Below, one piece after another: positions 1-8,464 of a stretch of 64,000 nucleotides of DNA. The stretch covers positions 1 through 64,000 of the forward strand of contig CAXXPV010000002.1 in NCBI GenBank assembly GCA_963675935.2, in the 5' to 3' direction. The stretch comes from G963675935 sp963675935. Its GTDB lineage: Bacteria; Planctomycetota; Planctomycetia; Pirellulales; Thermoguttaceae. A program made the position numbers and the translations under genes. The number at the start of each line of letters is the position of its first letter. Position 1 is the stretch's first letter. The notes under the pieces were generated by a model. That model did no database searches. It worked only from the letters and a program-made list of their open reading frames with translations, and had not been told where the DNA came from.

Positions 1-193
1 CGCCTTCGACCAACTGCGTGGAGCGGACGCGGACCGTCAGACCCTTGTAATGTTCTGCCAGTCGGGCTTCGGTTTGGCGGCGGATTTCATCATTGGCATG
101 GGTGTAGAGGTAGAACGCGGCCACCCCGCCCGCGACGACCAGCACCGCGACGGTCCACTTGGCGACGAACCAGCAACATTTCACCGCAGGCAC
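1..193 (-). CDS. Membrane-anchored protein of unknown function, 3' part outside the window
   Basis: The reading frame is open from a GTG at 193 to the window edge, so only about the first 64 residues are visible and no stop is seen. They show a short N-terminus (VPAVKCCWF), one hydrophobic segment (about residues 12-28, TVAVLVVAGGVAAFYLY), and then a charged stretch with EIRRQTEARLAEHYKGL. This looks like a single-pass anchor followed by a periplasmic domain. A GGAGG sequence lies about 15 bases before the GTG, which is long; a GTG at 184 is an alternative start. It follows the glycosyltransferase relic on the same strand, which would fit an envelope-polysaccharide context, but no function is recognised. 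Confidence 0.5.
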   Translation of the reverse strand, partial: MPAVKCCWFVAKWTVAVLVVAGGVAAFYLYTHANDEIRRQTEARLAEHYKGLTVRVRSTQLVEG

Positions 194-227
194 AAAAATG
201 GACGAGGCCCTCCGTGGCGAAGTTTTT

Positions 228-1655
228 TTAGTGGTCAGTGGGGCATTGCGAAACCGCAAGTGGCTTCTTCTTCAGACTCAACATTCCCGCCGCCGCCAAT
301 GCCAGCAACGCCAGCATCGCCGGCTCGCGATACCGAATCGAACTGACAAACACGCAATGCAACAGCGTCAGGTACACAGCCGGCAGACAACACAATAGGT
401 ACGGCCAGCCGCGACGGACGGTTCGACAGGCCCAATTATGGCAAAAATGAGCAACGGAGTATACGTGAAAAACACCCCCAGAAGACAATTTGGTTGCCAG
501 CCAGTTGCGGCTCATTGGGCCAAAGGTTCCACATCCGTAGGAATTTGATGCCGGCCAGTTGCACGACCCGGCCCGGATTCTCGCGAGCCCAGGCCAGCGA
601 GGCCTCGCGCATCCGGCGGTCGAGCCGCTGTTCCAGCGGCATTTCATCGTCGGACGGTCTTTCTTCGGCTTCAAAACGCTCGACAAAATCCATGTTGCTC
701 GCGCCGGTGGCCTCGGGACTCAGCCCGTCGTACAGACTGGCGCCGACCTGGAGCGTGGTGGGCACGAAGCGGCCGGTGACCCATGCGTTCCGAATCCACC
801 AGGGCGTCATGGCCGTGACCAGCCCCAAAATCATCCAAAAAGCAATAACGGCGTGGCGAGCAATCGTGACACTGAATTTATTACTCCCATTACTCCCATT
901 ACTTCCATTACTTCCATTGCTCCCACTACTCCCATTATCGCGCCAAAGCGTCACGCTCAACGCCATTCCGACGCCCGCGGCAAACGGCGTGAACAGCAGC
1001 CAACTTGGCCGCATCAGCGTGGCGGCGCCGGCGGCCAGCCCGGCGAAAATCGCGAAAATCGCACGCCGGCCCGGCTGCGGCGTTTTCCATGCGAGAGTCC
1101 CAAAACGCCAATTGCAGCAGCATCAAGGGGCAAAACGGGGCCTCACTGAGGATCAGCACGCCCAGAACGATCGCGCCGGGATAGAAAAGTCGCCAAGACC
1201 GCCGCGAGCATGGCTGTACGGTCGTCGAACAGCAGCCGGGCAAGCCACCAGAGCGCAAGCACCGCAAGCGTGCCCAGCAACGCCGCTTCGGCCCGGGCCA
1301 AAAGCACGGCGGTCCGGGTGTTCGCGGACCAGCCGGGAACTGGTCCATTTTTCGGCGAGAGAACGCTGTTGGGCGAAAGACCGTCGGCCGAAAACGTGGA
1401 CCTGTCCCCTTCCAGCCAAAGAATCGGCGCCAAGAGGATCGGATAGCCGGGCGTGCGGAACACCTGGGCGTGGTCGGCGCCCACTTCATAGGGCCGCCCG
1501 GCAGCAATCGATTGGGCGAGGTTCCAGTAGCTTTCGGTATCGCCCAGGCCGAAGCGGTCGCCTAGCCGCGACTGCCAAATCCAGCCGGCCGCCAGTCGCA
1601 CCGCGAAGGCGATGGCCAGCAGCAGTGCAAGTTGCCGCCAGGAAGGGTGTTTCAT
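228..1655 (-). pseudogene. Frameshifted GT39/ArnT-like membrane glycosyltransferase relic
   Basis: Translation from an ATG at 1655 gives a membrane protein start (MKHPSWRQLALLLAIAFAVR) and a first periplasmic loop with GLGDTESYWNLAQSI and FRTPGYPILLAP. That layout is typical of GT39-type, polyprenyl-phosphate-sugar-dependent transferases. Similarity then jumps between frames: near 1180 (ATF to YPGAIVLGVLILSEAPF), near 1090 (to LMRPSWLLFTPFAAGVGM), near 475 and near 430, ending at a stop at 228. Hydrophobic segments continue in every frame, so this was one gene of roughly 470 codons. Several breaks sit at runs of T or G. Decay is the likelier reading because neighbouring genes are intact, but homopolymer sequencing errors cannot be excluded. 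A 9-bp tandem repeat lies inside it. Confidence 0.6.
882..936. repeat. 9-bp tandem repeat inside the glycosyltransferase relic
   Basis: About six copies of a 9-base unit of the type ACTCCCATT (variants ACTTCCATT, GCTCCCACT). On the minus strand the units read as repeated Ser-Asn-Gly codons. The period is a multiple of three, so the repeat does not itself shift the frame. Confidence 0.85.
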
Positions 1656-1672
1656 GAGGTCATTCCTGTAAC

Positions 1673-1734
1673 GAGGCGACTCCCGTCGCCGACAAAACGG
1701 CGAAACCTGGAAAATCGGCGACGGGAGTCGCCTC
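1673..1734. repeat. Palindromic intergenic repeat, GGCGACTCCCGTCGCC type
   Basis: Two perfect 20-base arms (1673-1692 and 1715-1734) are separated by 22 bases. The element lies just upstream of the glycosyltransferase relic start. The rest of 1656-1957 holds a possible promoter and otherwise no gene. Confidence 0.85.
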
Positions 1735-1867
1735 CTACAGCATCTTGAGAATTTAGGCAAAATATGTTACCTTGGAAAGCCTTTGGCGGTCAAGGTAAGT
1801 TTGTCGGTCGTGGCGGCAACACCGGGACGCCGTCGAGTGTGCCGCTCAAGTTCCGTCCGTCGCCTGA

Positions 1868-1895
1868 TTTACTTCGTCTTGGCAGCTTGTATACT
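1868..1895 (+). promoter_or_regulatory. Possible sigma-70 promoter of the NCS1 permease gene
   Basis: TTTACT (1868-1873) and TATACT (1890-1895) are separated by 16 bases. The -10 is strong and the -35 matches four of six positions. The start codon is at 1958. Confidence 0.35.
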
Positions 1896-1957
1896 TTCAG
1901 ACTGACCTTTTCCCAATCCTCGGTTTTTATATCGTAACCGCACTCGGGAGGAATACT

Positions 1958-3493
1958 ATGGCGAGTTTACCGTCTTATTTGGCCGCGGCGAGGCCGGTGC
2001 CGCTTGAGAATCGGGCTCCTTGGTACAAAAACGTGATGCCGTCCTACTTTGGCATCATGCTCTGGTTCGTGTTCTGGCAAGACCTCGTCACGGCTGGCGC
2101 GAAGACCCACGGGCACCCGGCCGGCGTCATTGCCGAGGGATTTCCTCCGGCCTTCGTCGGTCTGATTATCTCGGCGGTCATTTGCCATTTCTTCTTCTAC
2201 ATGGCGCCGGCCTTGCTGGGCATGCGCACCGGTCTGCCGCTTTACGTGATCGGCAGTTCGACCTACGGGGCAAGCGGCGGACGCTACATGCCCGGCTTCC
2301 TGATGGGCATTTTGCAATTCGGTTGGATGGCGGTCAACGCCTGGGCCGTGGCAGAAATTTTGTGCAAGTGTTTCGGTTTGGACCCAACATCGCCCGGCAT
2401 GTCGCATGGAATCATCGCCACGGCGTTTGCGGTTTTGGCGGGTTTCATGGGACTGAAGGGCATCAAGTACGTCGCCCGCGTCTCCACTTGGCTCCCGTTG
2501 ATCCCGGTAGCCGTGCTGATCGGCTTGATCTGTTTGACGGCCGGCGGCCTGCCCGGATTGAACACTCCCAACGAGCCTAGCCGGCTCGTTGCCGGTATCC
2601 CCGAGAATTCGCCCTTCGTCGATATGAGCGTTAATCCGAGTACGGGCCAGCTAAACTACATGTCCTATTGGCAGATCGTCAGCGTCTTGGTTGTTTACAT
2701 CGTTGGATTCTTCGCCACGGCCGGGGCTGCGGGCACCGACATCGCATCGAATTGCCGCAACGAGAACGACGTACACGTCGGCGGCATTACCGGCATTCTG
2801 CTGCCGACCGTGTTGACCGGCGAAGTGGTGCTGATGGCCGTCGGCGGCGCTTACGGTGGTCAAATGGTCAGCCCGGAGAATTATGGCAACTATAACCTTG
2901 TCGGCCTGATCCCCGACATCATGAACCATCGGTTCGGCGATTCGGGGCCGACGATCGCCAACATCATCATGATCGCGTTGGCGATTTCGTCGTTCCCCGC
3001 GGCGTGCTTCTCGGCCTTGATCGCCGCGAACAGCTTCAAGACCGTGATGCCGAAAATCAACCCGTGGGCGTCGGTGGGCGTCGGCACATTGGCTGCCGTG
3101 GCCTTGGCCGTCAGCGGTTGGGCCGGCGAAGTGAGCAAGGTTTTTGGAGTGATCGGCGCTTCGTTCGGACCCATTTGCGGCGCGATGCTGGCCGATTTCC
3201 TGATGGCCGGCCGGAGGTGGTCGGGACCGCGAGCCGGATTCAACCCGGCGGGCTGGATTTCGTGGGCCGTCGGCTTTGTCGTCGGCGCGTTCAATCTCGT
3301 GGTCGATTTGCTGCTGAAGTCGAAATGGGAGTGGGTTGGTACGACCTTCCCGAACCTGGTCGATTACAAAGACTTTATCTACGTTCCGCCGGTAACGGCG
3401 TTCCTCGTTGGTTTCGCCTTGTACGTGGCGTTGTCGGTCATCGGCGTCCGCACCCGCAAGCTGCTCGGTCCCGATGGACGGCTGCTCGATTAG
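1958..3493 (+). CDS. NCS1-family nucleobase:cation symporter (cytosine permease-like)
   Basis: 511 residues, close to the usual length of NCS1 permeases, which bring purines, pyrimidines, hydantoins or related solutes across the inner membrane with Na+ or H+. The N-terminus (PLENRAPWYKNVMPSYFGIM) and the GSSTYGASGGRYMPGF segment match the family. About twelve hydrophobic segments alternate with short loops; one central loop (about residues 195-235) is longer. A strong ribosome site (GGGAGGAA) precedes the ATG at 1958 by about five bases. It is a lone plus-strand gene and nothing nearby identifies the substrate. CodB-like specificity is a guess; family assignment is firm. Confidence 0.8.
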   Translation: MASLPSYLAAARPVPLENRAPWYKNVMPSYFGIMLWFVFWQDLVTAGAKTHGHPAGVIAEGFPPAFVGLIISAVICHFFFYMAPALLGMRTGLPLYVIGSSTYGASGGRYMPGFLMGILQFGWMAVNAWAVAEILCKCFGLDPTSPGMSHGIIATAFAVLAGFMGLKGIKYVARVSTWLPLIPVAVLIGLICLTAGGLPGLNTPNEPSRLVAGIPENSPFVDMSVNPSTGQLNYMSYWQIVSVLVVYIVGFFATAGAAGTDIASNCRNENDVHVGGITGILLPTVLTGEVVLMAVGGAYGGQMVSPENYGNYNLVGLIPDIMNHRFGDSGPTIANIIMIALAISSFPAACFSALIAANSFKTVMPKINPWASVGVGTLAAVALAVSGWAGEVSKVFGVIGASFGPICGAMLADFLMAGRRWSGPRAGFNPAGWISWAVGFVVGAFNLVVDLLLKSKWEWVGTTFPNLVDYKDFIYVPPVTAFLVGFALYVALSVIGVRTRKLLGPDGRLLD

Positions 3494-3505
3494 CGGAAAG
3501 AAAGC

Positions 3506-3585
3506 AGGGTGGGACAAGCTTTAGCGCAGTCCCACCAAAACCGTGAAAAAACATGGTGGGACCGAGCTAAAGCTTGTCCCACCCT
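3506..3585. repeat. Palindromic repeat, GTGGGACAAGC type
   Basis: Perfect 20-base arms at 3506-3525 and 3566-3585, with a second inner pair around CAGTCCCACCA and TGGTGGGAC. It starts 12 bases after the permease stop and could act as a terminator. A related copy lies at 47181-47237. Confidence 0.8.
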
Positions 3586-3665
3586 ACAATCCGACGTTGG
3601 GGTGGCGGTTGCACTGTCACTCCAACGTCGTTTTTGTTTATTAAGCGTTATTTTGAGATGTCGGA

Positions 3666-3729
3666 AATAGCCGGGGGCCAAATAGCCGGGGGCCAACGGC
3701 CGGGGGCCAACGGCCGGGGGCCAATGGCC
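3666..3729. repeat. 14/15-bp GC-rich tandem repeat
   Basis: Four and a half units built on GCCGGGGGCCAA, two 15 bases long and then two of 14. It lies between the permease and the MgtC-like gene. Apart from this and the palindrome, 3494-3835 shows no gene. Confidence 0.8.
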
Positions 3730-3835
3730 CGCGGAATGTGGTTTCCATCGCCACGGATACCGACATTTATGACCTAACGAGCAGTAGCCGGCGAATCAAT
3801 AAACCATGCCCCAAAATACGGGCTAGACTTCTCTC

Positions 3836-5134
3836 ATGGAACCGATGTTTCAACAGTTGGGTATCGCTGTCCTGCTGGGCCTCTTGGTGGGGCTGCAACG
3901 CGAACACACCGCCAGCGGAATCGCGGGAATGCGCACCTTCCCGTTGGTCACAGTCCTGGGCTGCCTCACCACGATGATCGCCATCCGGCTTGGAAATGGC
4001 TGGATCGTGGCCGCCGCGATGCTGGGCGTCGTCGTTCTGGCCGTCATCGGCCACTGGCTTCACGAAGAGGACGCAAGGGTTCAAGAGGCTCTTGCTCGAA
4101 ACACCCATCCCGGCATCACCACCGACGCCGCGATGCTGGTGATGTTCGCCGTCGGGGCGTTTCTCGCGGTCGGCGAAATTCCCGTCGCCGTGGCCGTCGG
4201 CGGCGGCGTCGCCGTGCTGCTCCAGTTCAAACCCGAACTGCACGGCATCGCACGACGCCTCGGCGACGAAGACCTCCGGGCGATCATGCAGTTCGTGCTG
4301 ATCACGTGCATCATCCTGCCGGTGCTGCCCGACCGGGGCTACGGCCCATCGAGTTTTTTCAAGCTGCCTCATCCGACGCCGGAACTGAATGTCTTGAATC
4401 CGCGCGAGATTTGGTGGATGGTCGTGTTGATCGTGGGCATGAGCCTCGGCGGCTATCTCCTCTACAAGTATTTCGGACGGAACGCCGGGATTCTGCTCGG
4501 CGGCGTTTTGGGCGGGGCCATTTCAAGCACCGCCACCACGGTGAGCTATTCGCGCGGAATGCGCGGCAATCCCGGCGCCATGCGAAGCGCCGCGGTCGTT
4601 ATCATGATCGCCTCGGCGGTGATGTACCTGCGCGTGTTGCTGGCCGTGGCCGTGGTGTCGTCGTGGGAGTTTTTGCAGACCGTTCTGTTGCCGGTGTCGA
4701 TTCTCATGCTGTTGACACTGCTGCCGGCCTTGGCGTTGTGGTATCGCGTGCGGCACGAGCCGGCGCAAATGCCGGAACAAGAAAACCCGACACAACTCAA
4801 GTCGGCCGTGGTGTTCGGCGTTCTCTATGCGATGGTGCTTATGGCCTTGGCCCTGGCGCAGTATTTCTGGCATGGCCGAGGGTTGTACGCCGTGGCGTTT
4901 TTGTCGGGCCTGACCGAAATGGACGCCCTGACGCTATCGACCGCGCGGATGTCGGCCAACGATGCGATGATCTTAACCGACGGTTGGCGATTGATCGTTA
5001 TCGCCGCGCTGGCCAATTCGGTGTCGAAAGCCGCCATCGCCGGACTGTTGGGCGGCTGGCAGTTGCTTGCTCGCATCGTGGCGTTGTTCGCCATTCCCGC
5101 TGTCGGCGGCGCGGCGATGCTGCTCTTGCTTTGA
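3836..5134 (+). CDS. MgtC/SapB family membrane protein with C-terminal DUF4010
   Basis: 432 residues. The first ~140 show the MgtC/SapB signature (GLLVGLQREHTASGIAGMRTF) and four hydrophobic segments. The remainder (about residues 160-430) is a second membrane block of the DUF4010 type, with the motif GGVLGGAISSTATTVSYSRG. Such two-domain proteins are about 410-430 residues long, so this is full length. Their function is poorly known; MgtC itself is linked to Mg2+ and F-ATPase regulation, but the DUF4010 fusions have not clearly been tied to that. The ATG at 3836 has no strong ribosome site. The gene converges with the GH78 gene across a stem-loop. Confidence 0.8.
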   Translation: MEPMFQQLGIAVLLGLLVGLQREHTASGIAGMRTFPLVTVLGCLTTMIAIRLGNGWIVAAAMLGVVVLAVIGHWLHEEDARVQEALARNTHPGITTDAAMLVMFAVGAFLAVGEIPVAVAVGGGVAVLLQFKPELHGIARRLGDEDLRAIMQFVLITCIILPVLPDRGYGPSSFFKLPHPTPELNVLNPREIWWMVVLIVGMSLGGYLLYKYFGRNAGILLGGVLGGAISSTATTVSYSRGMRGNPGAMRSAAVVIMIASAVMYLRVLLAVAVVSSWEFLQTVLLPVSILMLLTLLPALALWYRVRHEPAQMPEQENPTQLKSAVVFGVLYAMVLMALALAQYFWHGRGLYAVAFLSGLTEMDALTLSTARMSANDAMILTDGWRLIVIAALANSVSKAAIAGLLGGWQLLARIVALFAIPAVGGAAMLLLL

Positions 5135-5136
5135 GG

Positions 5137-5190
5137 CCGGGCGGATTCAATGATGGGGGGGCGAACGGAAGAAAAAGAGCTTCCGCCCGG
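5137..5190. terminator. Stem-loop between convergent genes
   Basis: CCGGGCGGA at 5137-5145 pairs with TCCGCCCGG at 5182-5190. It starts 2 bases after the DUF4010 gene stop and ends 9 bases before the GH78 stop, so it could end transcription from both sides. There is no clear T tract. Confidence 0.4.
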
Positions 5191-5198
5191 TGGATATT

Positions 5199-8100
5199 TC
5201 ATCGGATGGTCTCTGCGAGCGTGGATTGGAACCGGTAGGAACCCGAACCGACCGCATAGACCGCGGTGTTGTTTTCCATTCGGAGGAACTTCACGCCGTC
5301 CGCCGAGGTTGCGGGTTTGCCCGATTCCGCGACCAAAGTCGCGTCTTTCGTCGGAACATGAATCGTTGCCGTGGTGTTGGCGGGAATGGCGATGTTCATG
5401 CTCAATTTGTCGCCCTCGCGCCGCCAGTCGCTCGCGATCCGACCGTGGATCGAGTCGTGGAAACACTTGACCCAAGTCAGATCGCCAACAATTTGCGGCT
5501 TGATGATGATTTTCTTATAGCCGGGCCCATTGGGATCGCACTGGATGCCGGCCAAATCGCGATAGAACCATTCGTCGATGTGCCCGAGCATGAAGTGATT
5601 CATCGAGTTGCCGAACTTGACGTCCCAAGTTTCAGCGAGGCTTGTCATGCCTTTGGCAAGTTGGCAACCGTAGCTTGGCACGTCGGTTTGGTTTGTCATG
5701 TCGAAGACGACATCGGAACGCCCGCCCTCGGCTAGCGACTTGATAAAAAATCGATGACTGACCTCGCCGACGGTCAAGTGGTTGCGGTGGGCGCGAATGT
5801 CCTTGACGATGTTTTCGAGCACGGCCGCCTTGTTGCCCGGCTCGACGATTCCGAGGCCGAGCGGCATGGCGTTGCTCGCCTGGGTTCCCGTGGCGTATTG
5901 ATTGGTTTTTGGATGGAAGAATTCGCGATTGTAGGCGTTGCGAACCGTCGCGGCGAGTTCGGAGTAGTGCTTTGCATCTTGCGTTTTTCCAAGCAGGCGA
6001 GCCACTTGCTCCATGATTGCAACGTCATAAGTGTAGATGGCCGATTCGACTGCCGGAAGCGGCGTTTGCGAGGAAAAGCCGGCCCCGTTTCCGCTCATGT
6101 CGCACCAGTCGCCAAGCCCGTGCGAGACGATTCCGTTGTGGCTCTTGCTCGTGAGATAATCGACATAGCGTTTCATCATGCCGTAGTGCTTTTCCAAAAC
6201 GCTCTTATCGCCGTACCACTGATACATGAACCAGGGGACGATCACGCTCGAACTTCCCCAGGCCGGCGCGTCGCGGAAACCATCGGCGTGCATCGGATAC
6301 GTCGGCGAAACGTCCGGCACCAAGCCCTCGGGCGTTTGCGACTCGCTCATGTCGTTGCAAATCTTCTCGAACAGCGGAGGAATGTCGTAATTGTACATGA
6401 TCGACGGCCCCATCAGATGGTCTTCCTCCAGCCAGCCCATGCGCTCGCGGTGCGGGCAGTCGGTCAACACGCTCCACATGTTGCTGCGAATCGCCCAGTC
6501 GATGATTCCGTGAATCCGGTTGAACATGTCGTTCGAGCAGGCAAACCGGCCGGCGGCGGCGGCGGAGCCGCGGGCGTGTTCTGACTCGACCGAGAGAATC
6601 CGAGGCTTGCCGGCTACGGGCGTTCGGCTTGCGCCCTCGACTTGGACGTATCGGAACCCGTAGGAACTGAACCGAGGCGCCCAGTTTTCCTCGCCGTTGC
6701 CTTTCAGCGTATAGGTGAAAGAGCAAGGGCCGTATTTTTGGCGCAATTTTCCGTCGTCGCAAAGAACCTCCTCCGGCGTGAGTTTCACTTGGCTGCCAGC
6801 GGGGCCTTTCACGGTGATGCGCGGACGTCCTGAACAATTTTGCCCAAAGTCATAGACGAACACTCCCGGCGATGGCTCGGTGATTTTGACCGGACGGAAG
6901 GTTTCCATGATCTTGACCGGCGGGGCGCTCTGCGAGACCATGCGGCTGCCGTTGCTTGCGACAACCTTGGCGGAACGCCACGACGAGTCATTGAACCCAG
7001 GTTTCGTCCAACCCGCCTGTTCGATTCGGGCGTCGAAATCCTCGCCGCCGTAAACATCGGAGTAGGTGATCGGGCTTATTGCGGCTTTCCAACTTTCGTC
7101 GGTGACGACATCGGCCGAGGTTCCGTCGGCGTATTCGAGATGCAATTGCAGAATAACCTTGGGCGGCCCAAAAGATTTCGGCGGCAGGAAGTTTCGGCCT
7201 CCTTCCTGATTGTAAAAACCGTTGCCAAGTATGACGCCGAAGGCATTGCCGCCGTCACGAAGCTTCGCGGTGACATCGTAGGTCGAATAGAGGTTGGTTT
7301 TGGTGTACTCGGTCCAACCAGGGTCGTAGACGTGATCGCCCACCTTGCCGCCGTTGAGGAAGAGTTCGTAATGCCCCAGCCCGCAAACGTAGACGGTCGC
7401 CTTGCGCACCGGTTTGTCGATTTGGAATTCGCGCCGGAATATCGGCAGGATGCTGCTGACGGCGACCGCCGGTTTTCCCCATGACCCAATGCCGATAGCG
7501 CCGAGGACTCGAACTTGCCGCCATGCCGAGTCGTCGAAGTCCACGCCATCCCAGCCCGGCTGTTGCGCAATGGCATAGGTGGTCTTGTGATCCAGCTTGA
7601 TTTCCAGTTTTTTACCGTCGGATAGAGTCACAAGTATCGCGCCGATCAGACCCGCGTCGTTTGGCGCATTGCCGTCATTCGTGGCGGAAATCGCCGCAAC
7701 ATTCTTGCCAGGACGCAATAGCTTGGCGACATCGATCACATCAATTTTGCTCCAACTGTCGCCGCTACCGGCCGACTTTCCGTTGACGCGGAGCGAAAAA
7801 CGATTGTCGGCTGCCACAAGCGCCTTGGCTTCCTGAATCCGGGCGTCTGCCGGCAAGTCGAATTTTAAGCGGAAATAGCGCGTTCCACCGGGAGCCGCCA
7901 ACCCCGTCGTCCGTTCCCGAGTCCAAATCCAAGAAGCATTTTCCAAAGACGGCTTTCCCGAGGTGAAAGGACCGCCGATCCACTTTCCCTGCCAATCTTC
8001 CGGTCTCAGCAGGCTCATGGTCCAAGATGCCGGTTTGCTCCACGCCGATGGATTGCCGTCTTTGTCCCACGCTCGCACTTTCCAAAAGCATTGCATTCTC

Positions 8101-8423
8101 GATGCCAGCGGTTTGCCGGCGTAGACGACGTGGGCCGTCTGGTCGGACTCGACACGGCCGCTGTCCCAAAGATCGCCCTGCTCTTGGGACAAGAGCTCCG
8201 ACGTGGACGCCGCAAGTATCTGGTACGCCGTTTGACGTTCGCCTCGCTTGTCGGACTCGATCGTCCAACTCAGCCGCGGATTGGCCGCGTCGATGCCCAG
8301 CGGATCGGTCCGATATTCACAGCGCAGGTTCGTCGCGTCAGCGGCGAACACGGCTGGAAAGAACGATGGAATCAAGGCCGTGACGAGGAAAGCCGCGAAG
8401 TGGCGCATGGTGTAGTTATTCAT
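5199..8423 (-). CDS. Secreted alpha-L-rhamnosidase, GH78
   Basis: 1074 residues. GH78 enzymes remove terminal alpha-L-rhamnose by inversion. Order: signal peptide (about 1-28, ending VFAADA); N-terminal beta domains with NPRLSWTIES (about 35-145); a second jelly roll (about 155-270); the Bac_rhamnosid_N-like segment with GHYELFLNGGKVGDHVYDPG (about 330-410); then the (alpha/alpha)6 catalytic domain. The conserved DCPHRERMGWLEED lies at about 655-668 and carries the expected catalytic acid; LAETWDVKFGNSMNHFMLG near the C-terminal third carries the second acidic residue. AAGGA lies nine bases before the ATG. It is the last gene of the locus and follows the six-hairpin glycosidase by 41 bases, so the two are probably cotranscribed. 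Confidence 0.92.
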   Translation of the reverse strand: MNNYTMRHFAAFLVTALIPSFFPAVFAADATNLRCEYRTDPLGIDAANPRLSWTIESDKRGERQTAYQILAASTSELLSQEQGDLWDSGRVESDQTAHVVYAGKPLASRMQCFWKVRAWDKDGNPSAWSKPASWTMSLLRPEDWQGKWIGGPFTSGKPSLENASWIWTRERTTGLAAPGGTRYFRLKFDLPADARIQEAKALVAADNRFSLRVNGKSAGSGDSWSKIDVIDVAKLLRPGKNVAAISATNDGNAPNDAGLIGAILVTLSDGKKLEIKLDHKTTYAIAQQPGWDGVDFDDSAWRQVRVLGAIGIGSWGKPAVAVSSILPIFRREFQIDKPVRKATVYVCGLGHYELFLNGGKVGDHVYDPGWTEYTKTNLYSTYDVTAKLRDGGNAFGVILGNGFYNQEGGRNFLPPKSFGPPKVILQLHLEYADGTSADVVTDESWKAAISPITYSDVYGGEDFDARIEQAGWTKPGFNDSSWRSAKVVASNGSRMVSQSAPPVKIMETFRPVKITEPSPGVFVYDFGQNCSGRPRITVKGPAGSQVKLTPEEVLCDDGKLRQKYGPCSFTYTLKGNGEENWAPRFSSYGFRYVQVEGASRTPVAGKPRILSVESEHARGSAAAAGRFACSNDMFNRIHGIIDWAIRSNMWSVLTDCPHRERMGWLEEDHLMGPSIMYNYDIPPLFEKICNDMSESQTPEGLVPDVSPTYPMHADGFRDAPAWGSSSVIVPWFMYQWYGDKSVLEKHYGMMKRYVDYLTSKSHNGIVSHGLGDWCDMSGNGAGFSSQTPLPAVESAIYTYDVAIMEQVARLLGKTQDAKHYSELAATVRNAYNREFFHPKTNQYATGTQASNAMPLGLGIVEPGNKAAVLENIVKDIRAHRNHLTVGEVSHRFFIKSLAEGGRSDVVFDMTNQTDVPSYGCQLAKGMTSLAETWDVKFGNSMNHFMLGHIDEWFYRDLAGIQCDPNGPGYKKIIIKPQIVGDLTWVKCFHDSIHGRIASDWRREGDKLSMNIAIPANTTATIHVPTKDATLVAESGKPATSADGVKFLRMENNTAVYAVGSGSYRFQSTLAETIR

Positions 8424-8464
8424 GGAGATATTCCTTGGGCGTTTCTTTGGTCACTTGTTGTTCG

